64,000 nt of DNA. Source: Bradyrhizobium sp. CCGUVB1N3 (lineage in GTDB: Bacteria; Pseudomonadota; Alphaproteobacteria; Rhizobiales; Xanthobacteraceae). The stretch lies in the NCBI RefSeq assembly GCF_024199925.1, contig NZ_JANADR010000001.1, positions 8,311,501 to 8,375,500 of the forward strand, given 5' to 3'. The notes below the pieces were generated by a model. That model did no database searches and had not been told where the DNA came from. It saw only the letters and a program-made list of their open reading frames with translations. Every line of letters begins with the position of its first letter. Positions within the stretch are counted from its first letter, which is position 1. Of this stretch, positions 19,405 through 28,557 are shown piece by piece. The position numbers and the translations under genes were made by a program.

Positions 19405-20508
19405 CTAGACCGGGCCGTGCGAGCCGGGCGGGACCATGTAGAGCGTCATTGCGAAGATCGCGTAGATGAAAAGCAGGAGAGCGCCGATGAACCAGGCCGA
19501 CCGTCCGCTATTGGTGATGAAACTCGTCACCACGGTGGAAATCATGACCATGGTCACGGCTCCAGGCCAGAATTGAAGGTCCATCGGCTGCGGCCCGACG
19601 ACATAGCTGAGCAGCACGAGAACGGGGGCGACGAACAAGGCGATCTGGGCCGCGCTTCCGAGCGCGATGCTCACGCTCATATCGAGCCGGTTGCGGCGTG
19701 CCGCGCCGAATGCCACCGCCATCTCGGCCGCGGCGCCGACCAGGGCGACCACGATGAAGCCGACGAACGCCGGGCTCATGCCCAGCGCTTCCGCCGCCTT
19801 CTGCACGGACTCGACGAAAATCTCGCTGACCAGCGCGACCAGCACGGTCACGATTCCCAGCGTCGGAATTGCCACCGCGATCGGCAGCATCGGTCCGGCC
19901 GCCTCGCCCTGGTCGCTGCTGGCGAACAGCTCCTTATGCGTCTTCAGCGAGAACAGCATGCTGAGGCCGTAGGCCGCGATCAGCAGGATCGCCAGCGCGG
20001 CACTCAAGCGGTGCACCGCCGTCTCGCTTCCGGGGAAGTTGAGGTCGGCCACGGCGGAGGGCGACAACAGGGCAATCGTGGCCATCAGCAGCAGCGCGGA
20101 ATAGAGCCTGCCGCCGGCGCGGTTGTACTCCTGCACGCGGTGCCTCAGCCCGCCCAGAAGCAGGGAAGCTCCCAGCATGAACAGCGAATTGGTGACGATG
20201 GCGCCCGCGATCGAGGCCTTGACCAGCATGTATTCACCGGCATGCAGCGCCGTGACCGCGATGATGAGCTCCGTCAGATTGCCGAGTGTGGCGTTCAGCA
20301 ACCCGCCGACCGCATCGCCGGTCTTCTCGGCCACGGCCTCCGTCGCGTGGCTGAGCAGGCTCGCGAGCGGAACGATGGCAATCACGGCCAGCACGAACAG
20401 CAGCGTATGCGCATCCGGCATGACGCGCGCGAGCGCGATCACCACGGGTACGAAGATCAGCAACCACAGCAGCGGGCTATGCCGGATTTCCTTGAGCAGC
20501 GCGTCCAT
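19405..20508 (-). CDS. CaCA-superfamily calcium/proton antiporter (ChaA-like)
   Basis: A 367-aa inner-membrane exchanger with about eleven helices, predicted to export Ca2+ (or Na+/K+) in exchange for protons. The two alpha repeats that form the ion path are visible: GDAVGGLLNATLGNLTELIIA near residue 65 and GAAAEMAVAFGAARRNRLDMS near residue 255, each with the conserved acidic Glu. An acidic loop lies between the halves. ATG 20508 has GAAGGA 5 bp upstream. A FixK-like site about 55 bp upstream suggests control by oxygen. Confidence 0.82.
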   Translation of the reverse strand: MDALLKEIRHSPLLWLLIFVPVVIALARVMPDAHTLLFVLAVIAIVPLASLLSHATEAVAEKTGDAVGGLLNATLGNLTELIIAVTALHAGEYMLVKASIAGAIVTNSLFMLGASLLLGGLRHRVQEYNRAGGRLYSALLLMATIALLSPSAVADLNFPGSETAVHRLSAALAILLIAAYGLSMLFSLKTHKELFASSDQGEAAGPMLPIAVAIPTLGIVTVLVALVSEIFVESVQKAAEALGMSPAFVGFIVVALVGAAAEMAVAFGAARRNRLDMSVSIALGSAAQIALFVAPVLVLLSYVVGPQPMDLQFWPGAVTMVMISTVVTSFITNSGRSAWFIGALLLFIYAIFAMTLYMVPPGSHGPV

Positions 20509-20561
20509 GGCCCGTCCTTCGTGGTCGGACCTCGACGCTGATGCCGCGAAGCGGACCAGCA

Positions 20562-20575
20562 TTGATCTAGCTCAA
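20562..20575. promoter_or_regulatory. FixK/FNR-like box upstream of the cation antiporter
   Basis: TTGATCTAGCTCAA keeps the TTGA and TCAA half-site cores with one mismatch in the dyad. Its centre is about 60 bp before the antiporter start, a plausible activator position. In the 378-bp gap 20509-20886 I see no other supported feature; the gap also contains the end of the convergently unpaired feoB unit. Confidence 0.55.
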
Positions 20576-20886
20576 TGGCTTTTGAGGGCGCTCGTCGGAG
20601 AGGAGGTGTCGGCAGGCAATTTGATAAGGAAGAAACGACGAGGCTCGTGGCTACCATGAGAAAACGTGGCATGCCGTGAGCCCCACCATTGACCGAAATC
20701 AACGCAAGAGCGCCGCAGAATTGACAGCACGGATGGCACTGAAGCCGTATCCTGCCAACTCTTCGATGATGGCATCGTGCTCCTGATTTGCCCGACGTAT
20801 CAACGGATTTTCCGAATTTTCAAGGACGGCGCCAGCAAGCACCGGCTACTTTGCATGGGGTTGTTTTCGAGATTTATGTGGAAAGG

Positions 20887-22758
20887 CTAACCGGCGCCGA
20901 GCGCGACCGCGACATTGTAGGTCGCAAGGCTTGCGGCATAGGCGAGCGCCAGCATGTAGGCGAAGGTGGTCACCATCCACTTCCAGCTCCCGGTCTCGCG
21001 CCGGATCACGGCGAGCGTCGAGGCGCATTGCGGGGCGAAGATGTACCAGGCGAGCAGTGACAGGGCGGTCGCCAGCGACCATTTCGTCGCCAGCACCTGG
21101 CCGATCTGCTCGGCCGCTTCCTTGCCGCCCTCGATCGCATAGACCGTGCCGAGGGCTGCCACCGCGACCTCGCGCGCCGCCATGCCCGGGATGAGCGCCA
21201 CCGCGATCTGCCAGTTGAAGCCGACGGGCGCGAGCAGCGGCGCGATCGCCTTGCCGAGGATCGCGGCGAGGCTGTAGTTGATGGCGGGGTCCGCGGCGCC
21301 AGCCGGTGCTTGCGGGAATGAGGCCAGGAACCAGATCAAGACCATCATCGAGAAGATCGTGGTGCCGGCGCGCTGCAAAAACATCTTTGCGCGGGTGAAG
21401 ATGCCGATCGCGATCGATTTCAGGCGCGGCATCTTGTAGTCGGGCAGCTCCAGCATGAAGGGCGCCGGCGCATAGTCGCGCAGCATGAAGAACTTGATCA
21501 GGAACGAGACCAGAAGCGCGCTGCCGATGCCGGCGGCGTAAAGGCCGAACATCACGAGGCCCTGGAGGTTGACGAAGCCCCAGACCTGTTTTGCCGGAAT
21601 GAAGGCGGAGATGATCAGCGTATAGACGGGAATGCGCGCCGAGCAGGTCATCAGCGGCGCGATCAGGATCGTGGTCAGCCGGTCGCGCCGGTTGTCGATC
21701 ACGCGCGTCGCCATGATGCCGGGAATGGCACAGGCAAAGCTCGACAGCAGCGGAATGAACGCGCGGCCGTGCAGGCCGGCGCCGCCCATGATGCGGTCCA
21801 TCAGGAAGGCCGCCCGCGCCATGTAGCCGAAATCTTCCAGGAGCAGGATGAACAGGAAGATGATGATGATCTGCGGCAGGAACACGATGACGCTGCCGAC
21901 GCCGGAGATCACGCCGTTCTGAAGGAAGCTCTGCAACAGCCCAGTTGGCAGGGTGTCGTGCACGAACTGCCCGAGCGCGTCGAACGAGGAGGACAAGAGC
22001 TCCATCAGCGGCTGCGCCCAGGCGAACACGGCCTGGAACATCACGAACAGGATCAAAGCGAGCACGATGAGGCCGCCGACGGGATGCAGCACCACGGCGT
22101 CGATCCGCGCGGTCCAGGTGTCGGGCCGGCTCGGCAGGCTGACGCTGGAGGCGATGATCCGGTCGGCCTCGCGCTGCGTGGCGCGCAGCTCGGCGACGCT
22201 GAGCGGCCGCCAGCCGTTCTCCTGGGGCTGCGGCTGCACCTGCGCCGAGATCTCGTCGGTCAGCCTGAGCAGGTCGGCAGTGCCGCCCTTGCGGACCGCG
22301 ATCGAGGTGACCACGGGCACGCCGAGCGCGTTGGCCATTTGCGCCACGTCCACCGTGATGCCGCGGCGGGTTGCGATGTCGAACATGTTGAGCACCAGCA
22401 CGATCGGTCGTCCGGTGCGCTTGAGCTCGAGCAGGAGGCGGATGGTCAGGCGCAGATTGGTGGAATCGGCCACGCACAGCACGAGATCGGGCCTCGTCTC
22501 GCCCGAGGCCTTGCCGAGCACGATGTCGCGAGTGATCTCCTCATCCGGGCTGCGGCCGCGCAGCGAATAGGTGCCGGGCAGGTCGACCACCGAGACCTGG
22601 CGCCCCAAGGGAGTGACGAAAAAGCCTTCCTTGCGCTCGACGGTGACGCCGGGATAGTTCGCGACCTTCTGCCGGCTGCCGGTCAGCGCATTGAATAGCG
22701 AGGTCTTGCCGCTGTTCGGCGTGCCCACCAGGGCCAGATGCAGCAGTGGAGCTTCCAT
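20887..22758 (-). CDS. feoB: Ferrous iron transport protein B
   Basis: A 623-aa GTP-gated Fe2+ permease of the inner membrane. The cytoplasmic G domain has G1 GTPNSGKTS (residues 12-20), G2 in NYPGVTVERKEG, G3 DLPGTYSL and G4 NMFD; residues 140-200 are the helical regulatory segment. The membrane part has two Gate-like halves (GVGSVIVFLPQIIIIFLFIL and the later MAAREVAVAALGTVYAIEG). It is shorter than the roughly 770-aa E. coli protein, as is usual for this group. It follows feoA by 35 bp, and an Irr-like palindrome lies before feoA. Confidence 0.93.
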   Translation of the reverse strand: MEAPLLHLALVGTPNSGKTSLFNALTGSRQKVANYPGVTVERKEGFFVTPLGRQVSVVDLPGTYSLRGRSPDEEITRDIVLGKASGETRPDLVLCVADSTNLRLTIRLLLELKRTGRPIVLVLNMFDIATRRGITVDVAQMANALGVPVVTSIAVRKGGTADLLRLTDEISAQVQPQPQENGWRPLSVAELRATQREADRIIASSVSLPSRPDTWTARIDAVVLHPVGGLIVLALILFVMFQAVFAWAQPLMELLSSSFDALGQFVHDTLPTGLLQSFLQNGVISGVGSVIVFLPQIIIIFLFILLLEDFGYMARAAFLMDRIMGGAGLHGRAFIPLLSSFACAIPGIMATRVIDNRRDRLTTILIAPLMTCSARIPVYTLIISAFIPAKQVWGFVNLQGLVMFGLYAAGIGSALLVSFLIKFFMLRDYAPAPFMLELPDYKMPRLKSIAIGIFTRAKMFLQRAGTTIFSMMVLIWFLASFPQAPAGAADPAINYSLAAILGKAIAPLLAPVGFNWQIAVALIPGMAAREVAVAALGTVYAIEGGKEAAEQIGQVLATKWSLATALSLLAWYIFAPQCASTLAVIRRETGSWKWMVTTFAYMLALAYAASLATYNVAVALGAG

Positions 22759-22793
22759 GGGATCAATGGCCCGGGTCAGAGGTCCGGTCGCCG

Positions 22794-23105
22794 TTAGGCG
22801 ACGATGATGGCCATGGCTTCGCGACGGCGCACCGCGATGGTGACGTTGTCGACGCGCACCGCGATCGGGTCACGGCCGACGATGCCTTCGTGCAGGATCT
22901 CGACCTTGGCGCCTTCGACGAAGCCGAGCTCGATCAGGCGGCTCTCCAGCTCGACGTCCGACAGGGCCGAGCCCGCACCGCCGGCGGAAAGATGCTGGAT
23001 GACGCCCGAATAGCCGCGTTCGGCCAGCCCCAAAGGCGAACCCGAGGGCGAACCCGAGGTCAGGTGCGTGGAGGTTTGCAGGAGCGTGATCTTGTCGTCG
23101 GTCAT
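22794..23105 (-). CDS. feoA: Ferrous iron transport protein A
   Basis: A 103-aa cytoplasmic SH3-like protein that supports FeoB. After a short Ser/Gly-rich N-terminus, the typical core reads SRLIELGFVEGAKVEILHEG and DPIAVRVDNVTIAVRRREA. ATG 23105 was chosen as the first start after a CAGGG element; a start at 23120 is also possible. It is the first gene of a feoAB operon preceded by a probable iron-responsive palindrome. Confidence 0.9.
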   Translation of the reverse strand: MTDDKITLLQTSTHLTSGSPSGSPLGLAERGYSGVIQHLSAGGAGSALSDVELESRLIELGFVEGAKVEILHEGIVGRDPIAVRVDNVTIAVRRREAMAIIVA

Positions 23106-23161
23106 GCCCTGTATTTTCAACGGCAGCGAGACAGGTCAAGCGCCCTCACGCAGCCGGGACC

Positions 23162-23186
23162 GCACCTTAGAGTGATTATAAGGTGC
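23162..23186. promoter_or_regulatory. Probable Irr-type iron control element before feoAB
   Basis: Perfect 8-bp arms GCACCTTA and TAAGGTGC flank 9 nt. The inner CTTAGAGTGATTATAAG resembles the rhizobial ICE consensus (TTTAGAA-type half-sites) at most positions. It lies 57 bp upstream of the feoA start, between feoA and the RHH gene. Confidence 0.55.
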
Positions 23187-23219
23187 AGCCTCGCGGATGC
23201 GTTACCTGGCGGCTCCGGC

Positions 23220-23474
23220 CTACTGGGCCGGCACTTTCTGCTCGGGCAGGACCGCCGCGGCGCGGTTCTTGAAGTAATCGAGCACGAACAGCCGGATCGC
23301 GGACGACAGGTTGCCCTGCTGGCGATTGCCGTCGATCTCTCCGACCAGCTCCGACAGCGTCATGTTGCGCAGGCCGGAGATCTCCTTCATGCCGTTCCAG
23401 AAGGCCTCTTCCAGGCTGACGCTTGTCTTGTGGCCGGCGACGACAATCGATCGCTTGACGACGGGCGATTTCAT
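23220..23474 (-). CDS. Ribbon-helix-helix domain protein
   Basis: An 84-aa protein with a short basic lead (MKSPVVKRSIVVAGHKTSVSLEEAFW), where SIVVAGHKTSV is the DNA-contacting strand of a ribbon-helix-helix fold, followed by helices to NLSSAIRLFVLDYFKNR. Probably a small DNA-binding regulator. ATG 23474 has GAGGAA 7 bp upstream and overlaps the stop of the DUF4169 gene by four bases, so the two are translationally coupled. This DUF4169-RHH pair next to fumC is a familiar alphaproteobacterial arrangement. Confidence 0.78.
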   Translation of the reverse strand: MKSPVVKRSIVVAGHKTSVSLEEAFWNGMKEISGLRNMTLSELVGEIDGNRQQGNLSSAIRLFVLDYFKNRAAAVLPEQKVPAQ

Positions 23475-23659
23475 GGCTGTTCCTCGCGCTCGATCCGATG
23501 CTGATCCAGGCGCTCCTTCGCTTGGGCTTCGCGCTTCTCCTCCTCCGAGCGCTCGGCCTTGGTGCGCCCGAACTTCGCCCGGTTGACCTCCGCCTGCTTC
23601 GCCGAGGCTTCCCGCTCGGCGCGCTTCCGGAAGCGGTTCAAGTTGATGACGTTCCCCAT
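23471..23659 (-). CDS. DUF4169 family protein
   Basis: A 62-aa highly charged helical protein: MGNVINLNRFRKRAER at the start, then a Lys/Glu/Arg-rich helix to REEQP. The N-terminal NVINLNRFRK signature marks the DUF4169 family, whose function is unknown. It is the first gene of a two-gene unit with the RHH protein downstream. Gap 23660-23935 to fumC has one hairpin and no gene. Confidence 0.75.
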   Translation of the reverse strand: MGNVINLNRFRKRAEREASAKQAEVNRAKFGRTKAERSEEEKREAQAKERLDQHRIEREEQP

Positions 23660-23895
23660 GCCGTGTCTCCATCAGCCAATCCTCGGCAGGCAGGACGAAA
23701 TCTTTGAAAATGACGCGCCGCGGCGCGCCCCGTGAGACTTGATCGCCATTTGGTCCTCGTCAATCGGCCTCTGATACCGTCAAACAATCAATTTCGCCCG
23801 GTCAGGGGCAAATACCCGCCTAGCATGCGCCAGGGCCAGAACATTGACGGTAATCAAAGCCCGTTGCCCGGACCTTATATTTCTTGCCGTTTTTT

Positions 23896-23915
23896 CCTCC
23901 GTATCTTTACGGAGG
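23896..23915. terminator. Stem-loop near the fumC 3' end
   Basis: CCTCCGTA-TCTT-TACGGAGG is a perfect 8-bp stem located 21 bp past the fumC stop. A T run precedes it on the plus strand, giving A's after it in the direction of fumC, so it is not a classical intrinsic terminator; it may protect the mRNA end. Confidence 0.45.
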
Positions 23916-23935
23916 TCTAGCAAAATTCGGCAATT

Positions 23936-25354
23936 TCAGCCGGGATGGGTCATCCTCTCGGGCTGGACCAGCCGTTCGAACTCGTCGGCCGACACGAAGC
24001 CGAGTCGGAGCGCCTCTTCCTTTAGCGTGGTACCGTTGGCATGCGCCGTTTTGGCCACCTTGGCCGCGTTGTCGTAGCCGATCTTCGGCGCCAGCGCCGT
24101 CACCAGCATCAGCGAGCGCTCCATCAGCTCGCGGATCCGCTTCTCGTCGGCGCGGATGCCCGCAACGCAATGCTCGGTGAACGAGCGCGCGGCGTCGGCC
24201 ATCAGCCGGATCGAATGCAGCATGTTGTAGGCCAGCACGGGCTTGAAGACGTTGAGCTCGAAATGCCCCTGGCTGCCGGCGACCGTAATGGCGGTGTGAT
24301 TGCCGAACACCTGGCAGCACACCATGGTCATCGCCTCGCATTGGGTCGGGTTGACCTTGCCGGGCATGATCGAGGAGCCGGGTTCGTTCTCGGGCAGGAT
24401 CAGTTCGCCCAGCCCCGAGCGCGGGCCCGATCCCAGCAGGCGGATGTCGTTGGCGATCTTGAACAGCCCCGTCGCCACCGAATTGATGGCGCCGTGCACG
24501 AGCACATAGGCATCGTTCGATGCCAGCGCCTCGAACTTGTTGGCGGCGCTGGTGAAGGGCAGTTTCGTGATCCCGGCGACATGCTTGGCGAACAGCCTTG
24601 CAAAGCGCGGCTTTGAGTTGAGACCGGTGCCGACCGCGGTGCCGCCCTGCGCCAGCGGATAGAGATCCTTGACCGCGACCTTCAATCGCGCGATGCCGCT
24701 TTCGACCTGTGCGGCGTAGCCGGAAAATTCCTGGCCGAGCGTCAGCGGCGTCGCATCCTGGGTATGGGTGCGGCCGATCTTGACGATCTCCGCGAACGCC
24801 TTCTCTTTCTTGCGCAGCGCGCCGAGCAGCTCGGACAGCGCGGGAATGAGATCGGCCGTGATCCGGCCCGCGGCCGCGATATGCATCGCGGTGGGAAACG
24901 AGTCGTTCGACGACTGGCTCATATTGACGTGGTCGTTGGGATGAACCGGCTTCTTGGTGCCGAGCTCGCCGCCCAGAAGCTCATTGGCGCGGTTGGCGAT
25001 CACCTCGTTGAGGTTCATGTTGCTCTGGGTGCCCGAGCCGGTCTGCCACACCACCAGCGGAAAGTGGTCGTCGAGCTTGCCCTCGACCACCTCGCGCGCG
25101 GCGCGGATGATCGCATTCGCCCGGCGCTGGTCGATGAGGCCGAGCTCGCGATTGGTCTGGGCGGCGGCCAGCTTGACGATGCCGAGCGCATGCACGAGCG
25201 AAATCGGCATGCGATCTTCCCCGATGCGGAAATTCTGCCGCGAGCGTTCGGTCTGCGCGCCCCAATAGCGGTCGGTGGGGACCTCGATCGGACCAAAACT
25301 GTCGGTTTCGATCCGGGTGGAAGAGCGGCGCGAGGGGCGGGTCGTCTTGTCCAT
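23936..25354 (-). CDS. fumC: Class II fumarate hydratase
   Basis: A 472-aa iron-independent fumarase interconverting fumarate and malate in the citric acid cycle. Hallmarks are [52 protein letters not shown] and the family signature [11 protein letters not shown], containing the catalytic Ser loop. ATG 25354 gives an N-terminus like other FumC proteins ([13 protein letters not shown] soon after); ATG 25366 and 25402 are in frame and none has a clear ribosome site. It is a single gene between the DUF4169 pair and sspB. Confidence 0.95.
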   Translation of the reverse strand: MDKTTRPSRRSSTRIETDSFGPIEVPTDRYWGAQTERSRQNFRIGEDRMPISLVHALGIVKLAAAQTNRELGLIDQRRANAIIRAAREVVEGKLDDHFPLVVWQTGSGTQSNMNLNEVIANRANELLGGELGTKKPVHPNDHVNMSQSSNDSFPTAMHIAAAGRITADLIPALSELLGALRKKEKAFAEIVKIGRTHTQDATPLTLGQEFSGYAAQVESGIARLKVAVKDLYPLAQGGTAVGTGLNSKPRFARLFAKHVAGITKLPFTSAANKFEALASNDAYVLVHGAINSVATGLFKIANDIRLLGSGPRSGLGELILPENEPGSSIMPGKVNPTQCEAMTMVCCQVFGNHTAITVAGSQGHFELNVFKPVLAYNMLHSIRLMADAARSFTEHCVAGIRADEKRIRELMERSLMLVTALAPKIGYDNAAKVAKTAHANGTTLKEEALRLGFVSADEFERLVQPERMTHPG

Positions 25355-25452
25355 GAGCACATCCATTCTGCCGCGTGGTATGCGCGGCTTCTCGATGCTC
25401 ATCTATATAGGTGGTTTGGCCGCGCTTTGGCTCTCGCGCGCCACGACCTCGA

Positions 25453-25971
25453 TCATTTCTTGCGGAAGCGATCCAGCCGCACGACCTCGGCGCCGCCTTG
25501 GTTGGGTGCAGTGGGCTCGTCCTCGGCCTCAGCCTTCTCGGCAGCCGGTGCGGGGACCGAGACGGCCGCCGGAGCAGGGGCCGCGGGGAGTGCCGCGGGC
25601 GGCACTTCCGCCACATCGGAGGTATCGAACTGGAGGCCGAATTTGACCGACGGGTCGAGGAAGCTCTTGATTGCGCTGAACGGCACCACCAGCCGCTCCG
25701 GGATGCCGCCGAACGACAGCCCGACCTCGAAGCGGTCCTCGAGCACGGTGAGATCCCAGAACTGGTGTTGGAGGATGATGGTCATCTCGTCGGGGTATTG
25801 CGCGAGCAGCCGCGGCGACAGCTTTGCGCCCTCCGCCTTCGACATGAAGGTGATGAAGAAGTGATGCTCGCCCGGCAATCCGTGCGCTGCTGCATCGCTC
25901 AGCACCTTCCGCAGCACACCGCGCAATGCGTCGCGTGCCAGCACGTCGTATCGGATATGATCGGTCGCCAT
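25453..25971 (-). CDS. sspB: SspB-family ClpXP adaptor
   Basis: A 172-aa adaptor that delivers ssrA-tagged proteins to ClpXP. The N-terminal 120 residues form the substrate-binding fold (MATDHIRYDVLARDALRGVLRKVL, FFITFMSKAEGAKLSPRLL, FEVGLSFGGIPERLVVPFSAI); an Ala/Pro linker follows, ending in the C-terminal EVVRLDRFRKK, the expected ClpX-docking tail. The gene lies directly beside ssrA, which encodes the tag this adaptor recognises, an informative functional neighbour. Confidence 0.9.
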   Translation of the reverse strand: MATDHIRYDVLARDALRGVLRKVLSDAAAHGLPGEHHFFITFMSKAEGAKLSPRLLAQYPDEMTIILQHQFWDLTVLEDRFEVGLSFGGIPERLVVPFSAIKSFLDPSVKFGLQFDTSDVAEVPPAALPAAPAPAAVSVPAPAAEKAEAEDEPTAPNQGGAEVVRLDRFRKK

Positions 25972-26099
25972 TATGGATCCTGACTATCGGTCCTGTCGCA
26001 TGTCCCGAGCCGTTGCCGCGCCGACTCGCCAAGCAGCAATGGTACCGCGCCCGACCGGCCAGCAGGAGTCCCCGCCCGCGAGAAAAATGGACGGGAGAT

Positions 26100-26445
26100 A
26101 AAGTGGAAGTGGAGGCTTCTGTTGCCAGGTGCCTCCGAACCCCGCCTAGCGGAGCTTAACCCGCTAGGACTTTAAAGTGGTCTTTCAAACTGCGTTACGC
26201 AGCCTGAGCAACCGGAGCAAAGTTGTCGTTGGCAACTATTGCATTAGCCCGATAACGGCGGAACAATACCGGGAAAAAGTACGCCCTTTACGCCCTCGTC
26301 GATCCTATTTCGCCCCCGCCAAAGCCCGCTTCTCGGGTAGCCCGCTGGTGGGCTTTGGTGGAGGCGCCGGGTACCGCCCCCGGGTCCGAATGGTTTATTG
26401 CGACGACCGTTTATTTCCATAGCCGGCAAGCCGGCACTCCTAATA
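26100..26445 (-). ncRNA. ssrA: Circularly permuted two-piece tmRNA
   Basis: The minus strand carries the alphaproteobacterial permuted arrangement. The acceptor piece comes first and ends CGCCTCC-A-CCA at 26356. A short intervening hairpin follows, then the coding piece begins GGGGGCGAAATAGGATCGACG at 26317. GGGGGCG pairs with CGCCTCC to form the acceptor stem, with one G-U. The tag frame 26233-26195 reads ANDNFAPVAQAA and stops with TAA. A hairpin CCTAGCGG/CCGCTAGG and GGAGGC/GCCTCC near 26100-26160 fit the pseudoknot part. Outer ends are approximate. It rescues stalled ribosomes. It occupies most of the 588-bp gap between sspB and the chromate transporter. Confidence 0.93.
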
Positions 26446-26559
26446 TAGGGGGCAAAGGTCGGGAAAGACAGGGGTTTGGCGAGAGTTCCTTTGGATAGAT
26501 ACTGGCAGCCCACAAGGCCGGTCTTGGCGCGGGGATAGCAGCCCCCTTAAGCTGCCGCG

Positions 26560-27162
26560 ATGTCCTCGGATTCCGGACCGGCCGTTCAAGAGCCGGATAT
26601 CCCCGCCAAGACCGTTCCCCCGGGCCTCTTCGCCCTGTTCATGGCCTTCGCCAGGATGTCGCTGGCCGGGTTTGGCGGGGTTTTGGTGTTCGCGCGGCGG
26701 GCGATCGTGGACGATCACCGCTGGATGACGGCGGACGAGTTCAACGAGACCTTTGCGCTCTGCCACTTCCTGCCGGGACCCAACATCGTCAACCTGTCGA
26801 TGGTGTTCGGCTCGCACCTGCGTGGGCTTGCCGGCGGCGTTGCCGCCTTCGCCGGGCTGTTGGTGCCGCCGACGCTGATCATGACGGCTCTCGCTGCGCT
26901 CTATGCCCATTTCGGCGAGCTCGAGGTTTTGCGGCGGACCCTTGCCGGGGTGTCCTGCGCGGCGGTCGGGCTCTTGATCGCGGTGGTCTTTCGCATGATG
27001 ACGCCGCTCTTGAAGCGTGCCGACGCCATCGCCCTCGTCCTGATGGCCGCCGTGTTCGTCGCGATCGGTGTGCTGCGGCTGCCGCTGCAAGCCGTGCTGC
27101 TGGTCGCGATCCCCGCCAGCATCGCCGTCACGGTTGCTCTGCGACGGAAGGTAGCAGCATGA
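26560..27162 (+). CDS. chrA: Chromate transporter, N-terminal half protein
   Basis: A 200-aa CHR-domain membrane protein. Motif FALFMAFARMSLAGFGGVLVFARRAIVD is the usual start, and CHFLPGPNIVNLSMVFGSHLRGLAGG the conserved core. Short-chain CHR proteins act in pairs; this one overlaps the next gene by four bases (ATGA), so the two are probably made together and form one transporter exporting chromate or a related oxyanion. About five membrane helices. Confidence 0.85.
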   Translation: MSSDSGPAVQEPDIPAKTVPPGLFALFMAFARMSLAGFGGVLVFARRAIVDDHRWMTADEFNETFALCHFLPGPNIVNLSMVFGSHLRGLAGGVAAFAGLLVPPTLIMTALAALYAHFGELEVLRRTLAGVSCAAVGLLIAVVFRMMTPLLKRADAIALVLMAAVFVAIGVLRLPLQAVLLVAIPASIAVTVALRRKVAA

Positions 27163-27689
27163 ACAGCGAGAACCCGATCTGGGCGCTGATCTCGACTTTC
27201 GGCCTGATGTCGCTGTTCGCGGTCGGCGGCGCGGCTGCCGCGGTGCCGGAGATGCACCGCATCGCCGTGGACGTGCACCACTGGATGACCGACAAGCAGT
27301 TCGCCGATGCCTTTGCGATCTCGCAGCTCTCGCCCGGCCCGAACGTCCTGATCGTCACGTTGATCGGCTATGCGGTTGCCGGCATTCCCGGCGCGCTCGC
27401 GGCAACGCTTGCGATGTGCCTGCCGACGGCTCTGCTTGCCTACTATGTGAGCCGCCTCCTCAACCGCCCCAGCCAATCACGCTGGCCCGCCATGATCCAG
27501 GCTGCACTGGTTCCGCTGTCGATCGGCCTGATGGCGGCGAGCGCCCTGATCCTGGCCCAATCCACCACTCACACCGTGATTGCTGCGCTACTGGTGGCGG
27601 GCGTTGCGGTGCTTGCCTCGGTGTCGCGCGTCAATCCGCTCTGGCTGTTGCTCGCCGGGGGCGTCTTGGGTTTTGCTGGTGTTGTGTGA
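27159..27689 (+). CDS. chrA: Chromate transporter, C-terminal half protein
   Basis: A 176-aa CHR-domain protein, partner of the gene upstream. The core QLSPGPNVLIVTLIGYAVAGIPGALAATLAMCLPT mirrors the first protein's LPGPNIVN segment, as expected for paired half-size transporters whose long-chain relatives carry both domains in one chain. Translation begins within the stop codon of the first gene. Substrate is assumed from the family only. Confidence 0.85.
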   Translation: MNSENPIWALISTFGLMSLFAVGGAAAAVPEMHRIAVDVHHWMTDKQFADAFAISQLSPGPNVLIVTLIGYAVAGIPGALAATLAMCLPTALLAYYVSRLLNRPSQSRWPAMIQAALVPLSIGLMAASALILAQSTTHTVIAALLVAGVAVLASVSRVNPLWLLLAGGVLGFAGVV

Positions 27690-27785
27690 TGAAAGTCGCT
27701 AGGCAATGATGCTGGTGGTGGGGATCCAATTCCATCCAATAGAACAACAAGGCTCGTGACTTAAGGAGTCGCGGAGGAGACATGC

Positions 27786-28550
27786 ATGGCCGACACAATG
27801 GGCCACTCGGCGACAACGACGCGAAACACATCGGTCGCAATCGGCATCGTCCTTTTGGCGCTCGCGCCGCAGATATTCGAATTCATCTGGTCGATCGGCA
27901 CGATCTTCGGATGGGGCAGCGGGCGCGGCCCGGCGACCGTCCTGATCAGCCATGCGACCGCGCTTCTGGCGGGGGCGCCCGGCGCGGTGTTCGGGTCGTT
28001 CGGCGCTGATGCCAAGAAGGCGCTGTCTTCGGACGTTCTGCTGGCGCTGATCTATTCCTATCCGCTGTTTGCGGTCGCGATCCTCACGCTCTTCATGACC
28101 ATCCGCGCGCCGCAGGACTATATCGGCGGCATCGTGTTGATGGCGGTGGCGCTGTTCGCGCTCTGGGCGTCCAGCGACCTGCACGGCATGCAGGGCTTCA
28201 AGTTCGGTGCCGGCACCGCGCCGCGCATGTTCGGCGGGCTGCTGGTCGCGTTGGCCGCGGCCATCGCACTGACGGGACTTCTGACCGAAGGAGCGGGGTT
28301 CTCGCATTATTCCTGGCGCGGGCCGTTGTTCGTGATGGCCGCGATTGTCTTCTTCGCCTTGGCGATACGCCCGCTGGGCCTGATCGTCTGCGCGTTCGCC
28401 AGCTTCCTGATCGCGGCGATGGGCTCGCACGAGACGCGCTGGATCGAGGCCGTGATTGTCGGCGCCTGCCTGACGCTCGGCTGCGCCCTGCTATTCCCTT
28501 ACGTGCTGGGATTGCCGATGCCGATGTTCCCGCGATTCCTGGTCCAGTGA
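27786..28550 (+). CDS. tctB: Tripartite tricarboxylate transporter, small membrane subunit
   Basis: A 254-aa protein with several membrane helices of the TctB family, the four-helix small subunit of tripartite tricarboxylate transporters. Family-like parts are AILTLFMTIRAPQDYIGGIVLMAVALFALW, FGAGTAPRMFGGLLVALAAAIALTG and PLGLIVCAFASFLIAAMGSHE. It has an extra hydrophobic N-terminal segment of about 90 residues compared with short TctB proteins. GGAGGAG lies 7 bp before ATG 27786. tctA follows after 7 bp. No TctC receptor gene is adjacent. Confidence 0.82.
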   Translation: MADTMGHSATTTRNTSVAIGIVLLALAPQIFEFIWSIGTIFGWGSGRGPATVLISHATALLAGAPGAVFGSFGADAKKALSSDVLLALIYSYPLFAVAILTLFMTIRAPQDYIGGIVLMAVALFALWASSDLHGMQGFKFGAGTAPRMFGGLLVALAAAIALTGLLTEGAGFSHYSWRGPLFVMAAIVFFALAIRPLGLIVCAFASFLIAAMGSHETRWIEAVIVGACLTLGCALLFPYVLGLPMPMFPRFLVQ

Positions 28551-28557
28551 GGGCGTG

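Noticed and set aside
26244..26513. Open frame of 89 codons on the minus strand
   Set aside because: It coincides with the tmRNA acceptor piece and coding-piece start; the RNA explains the sequence.
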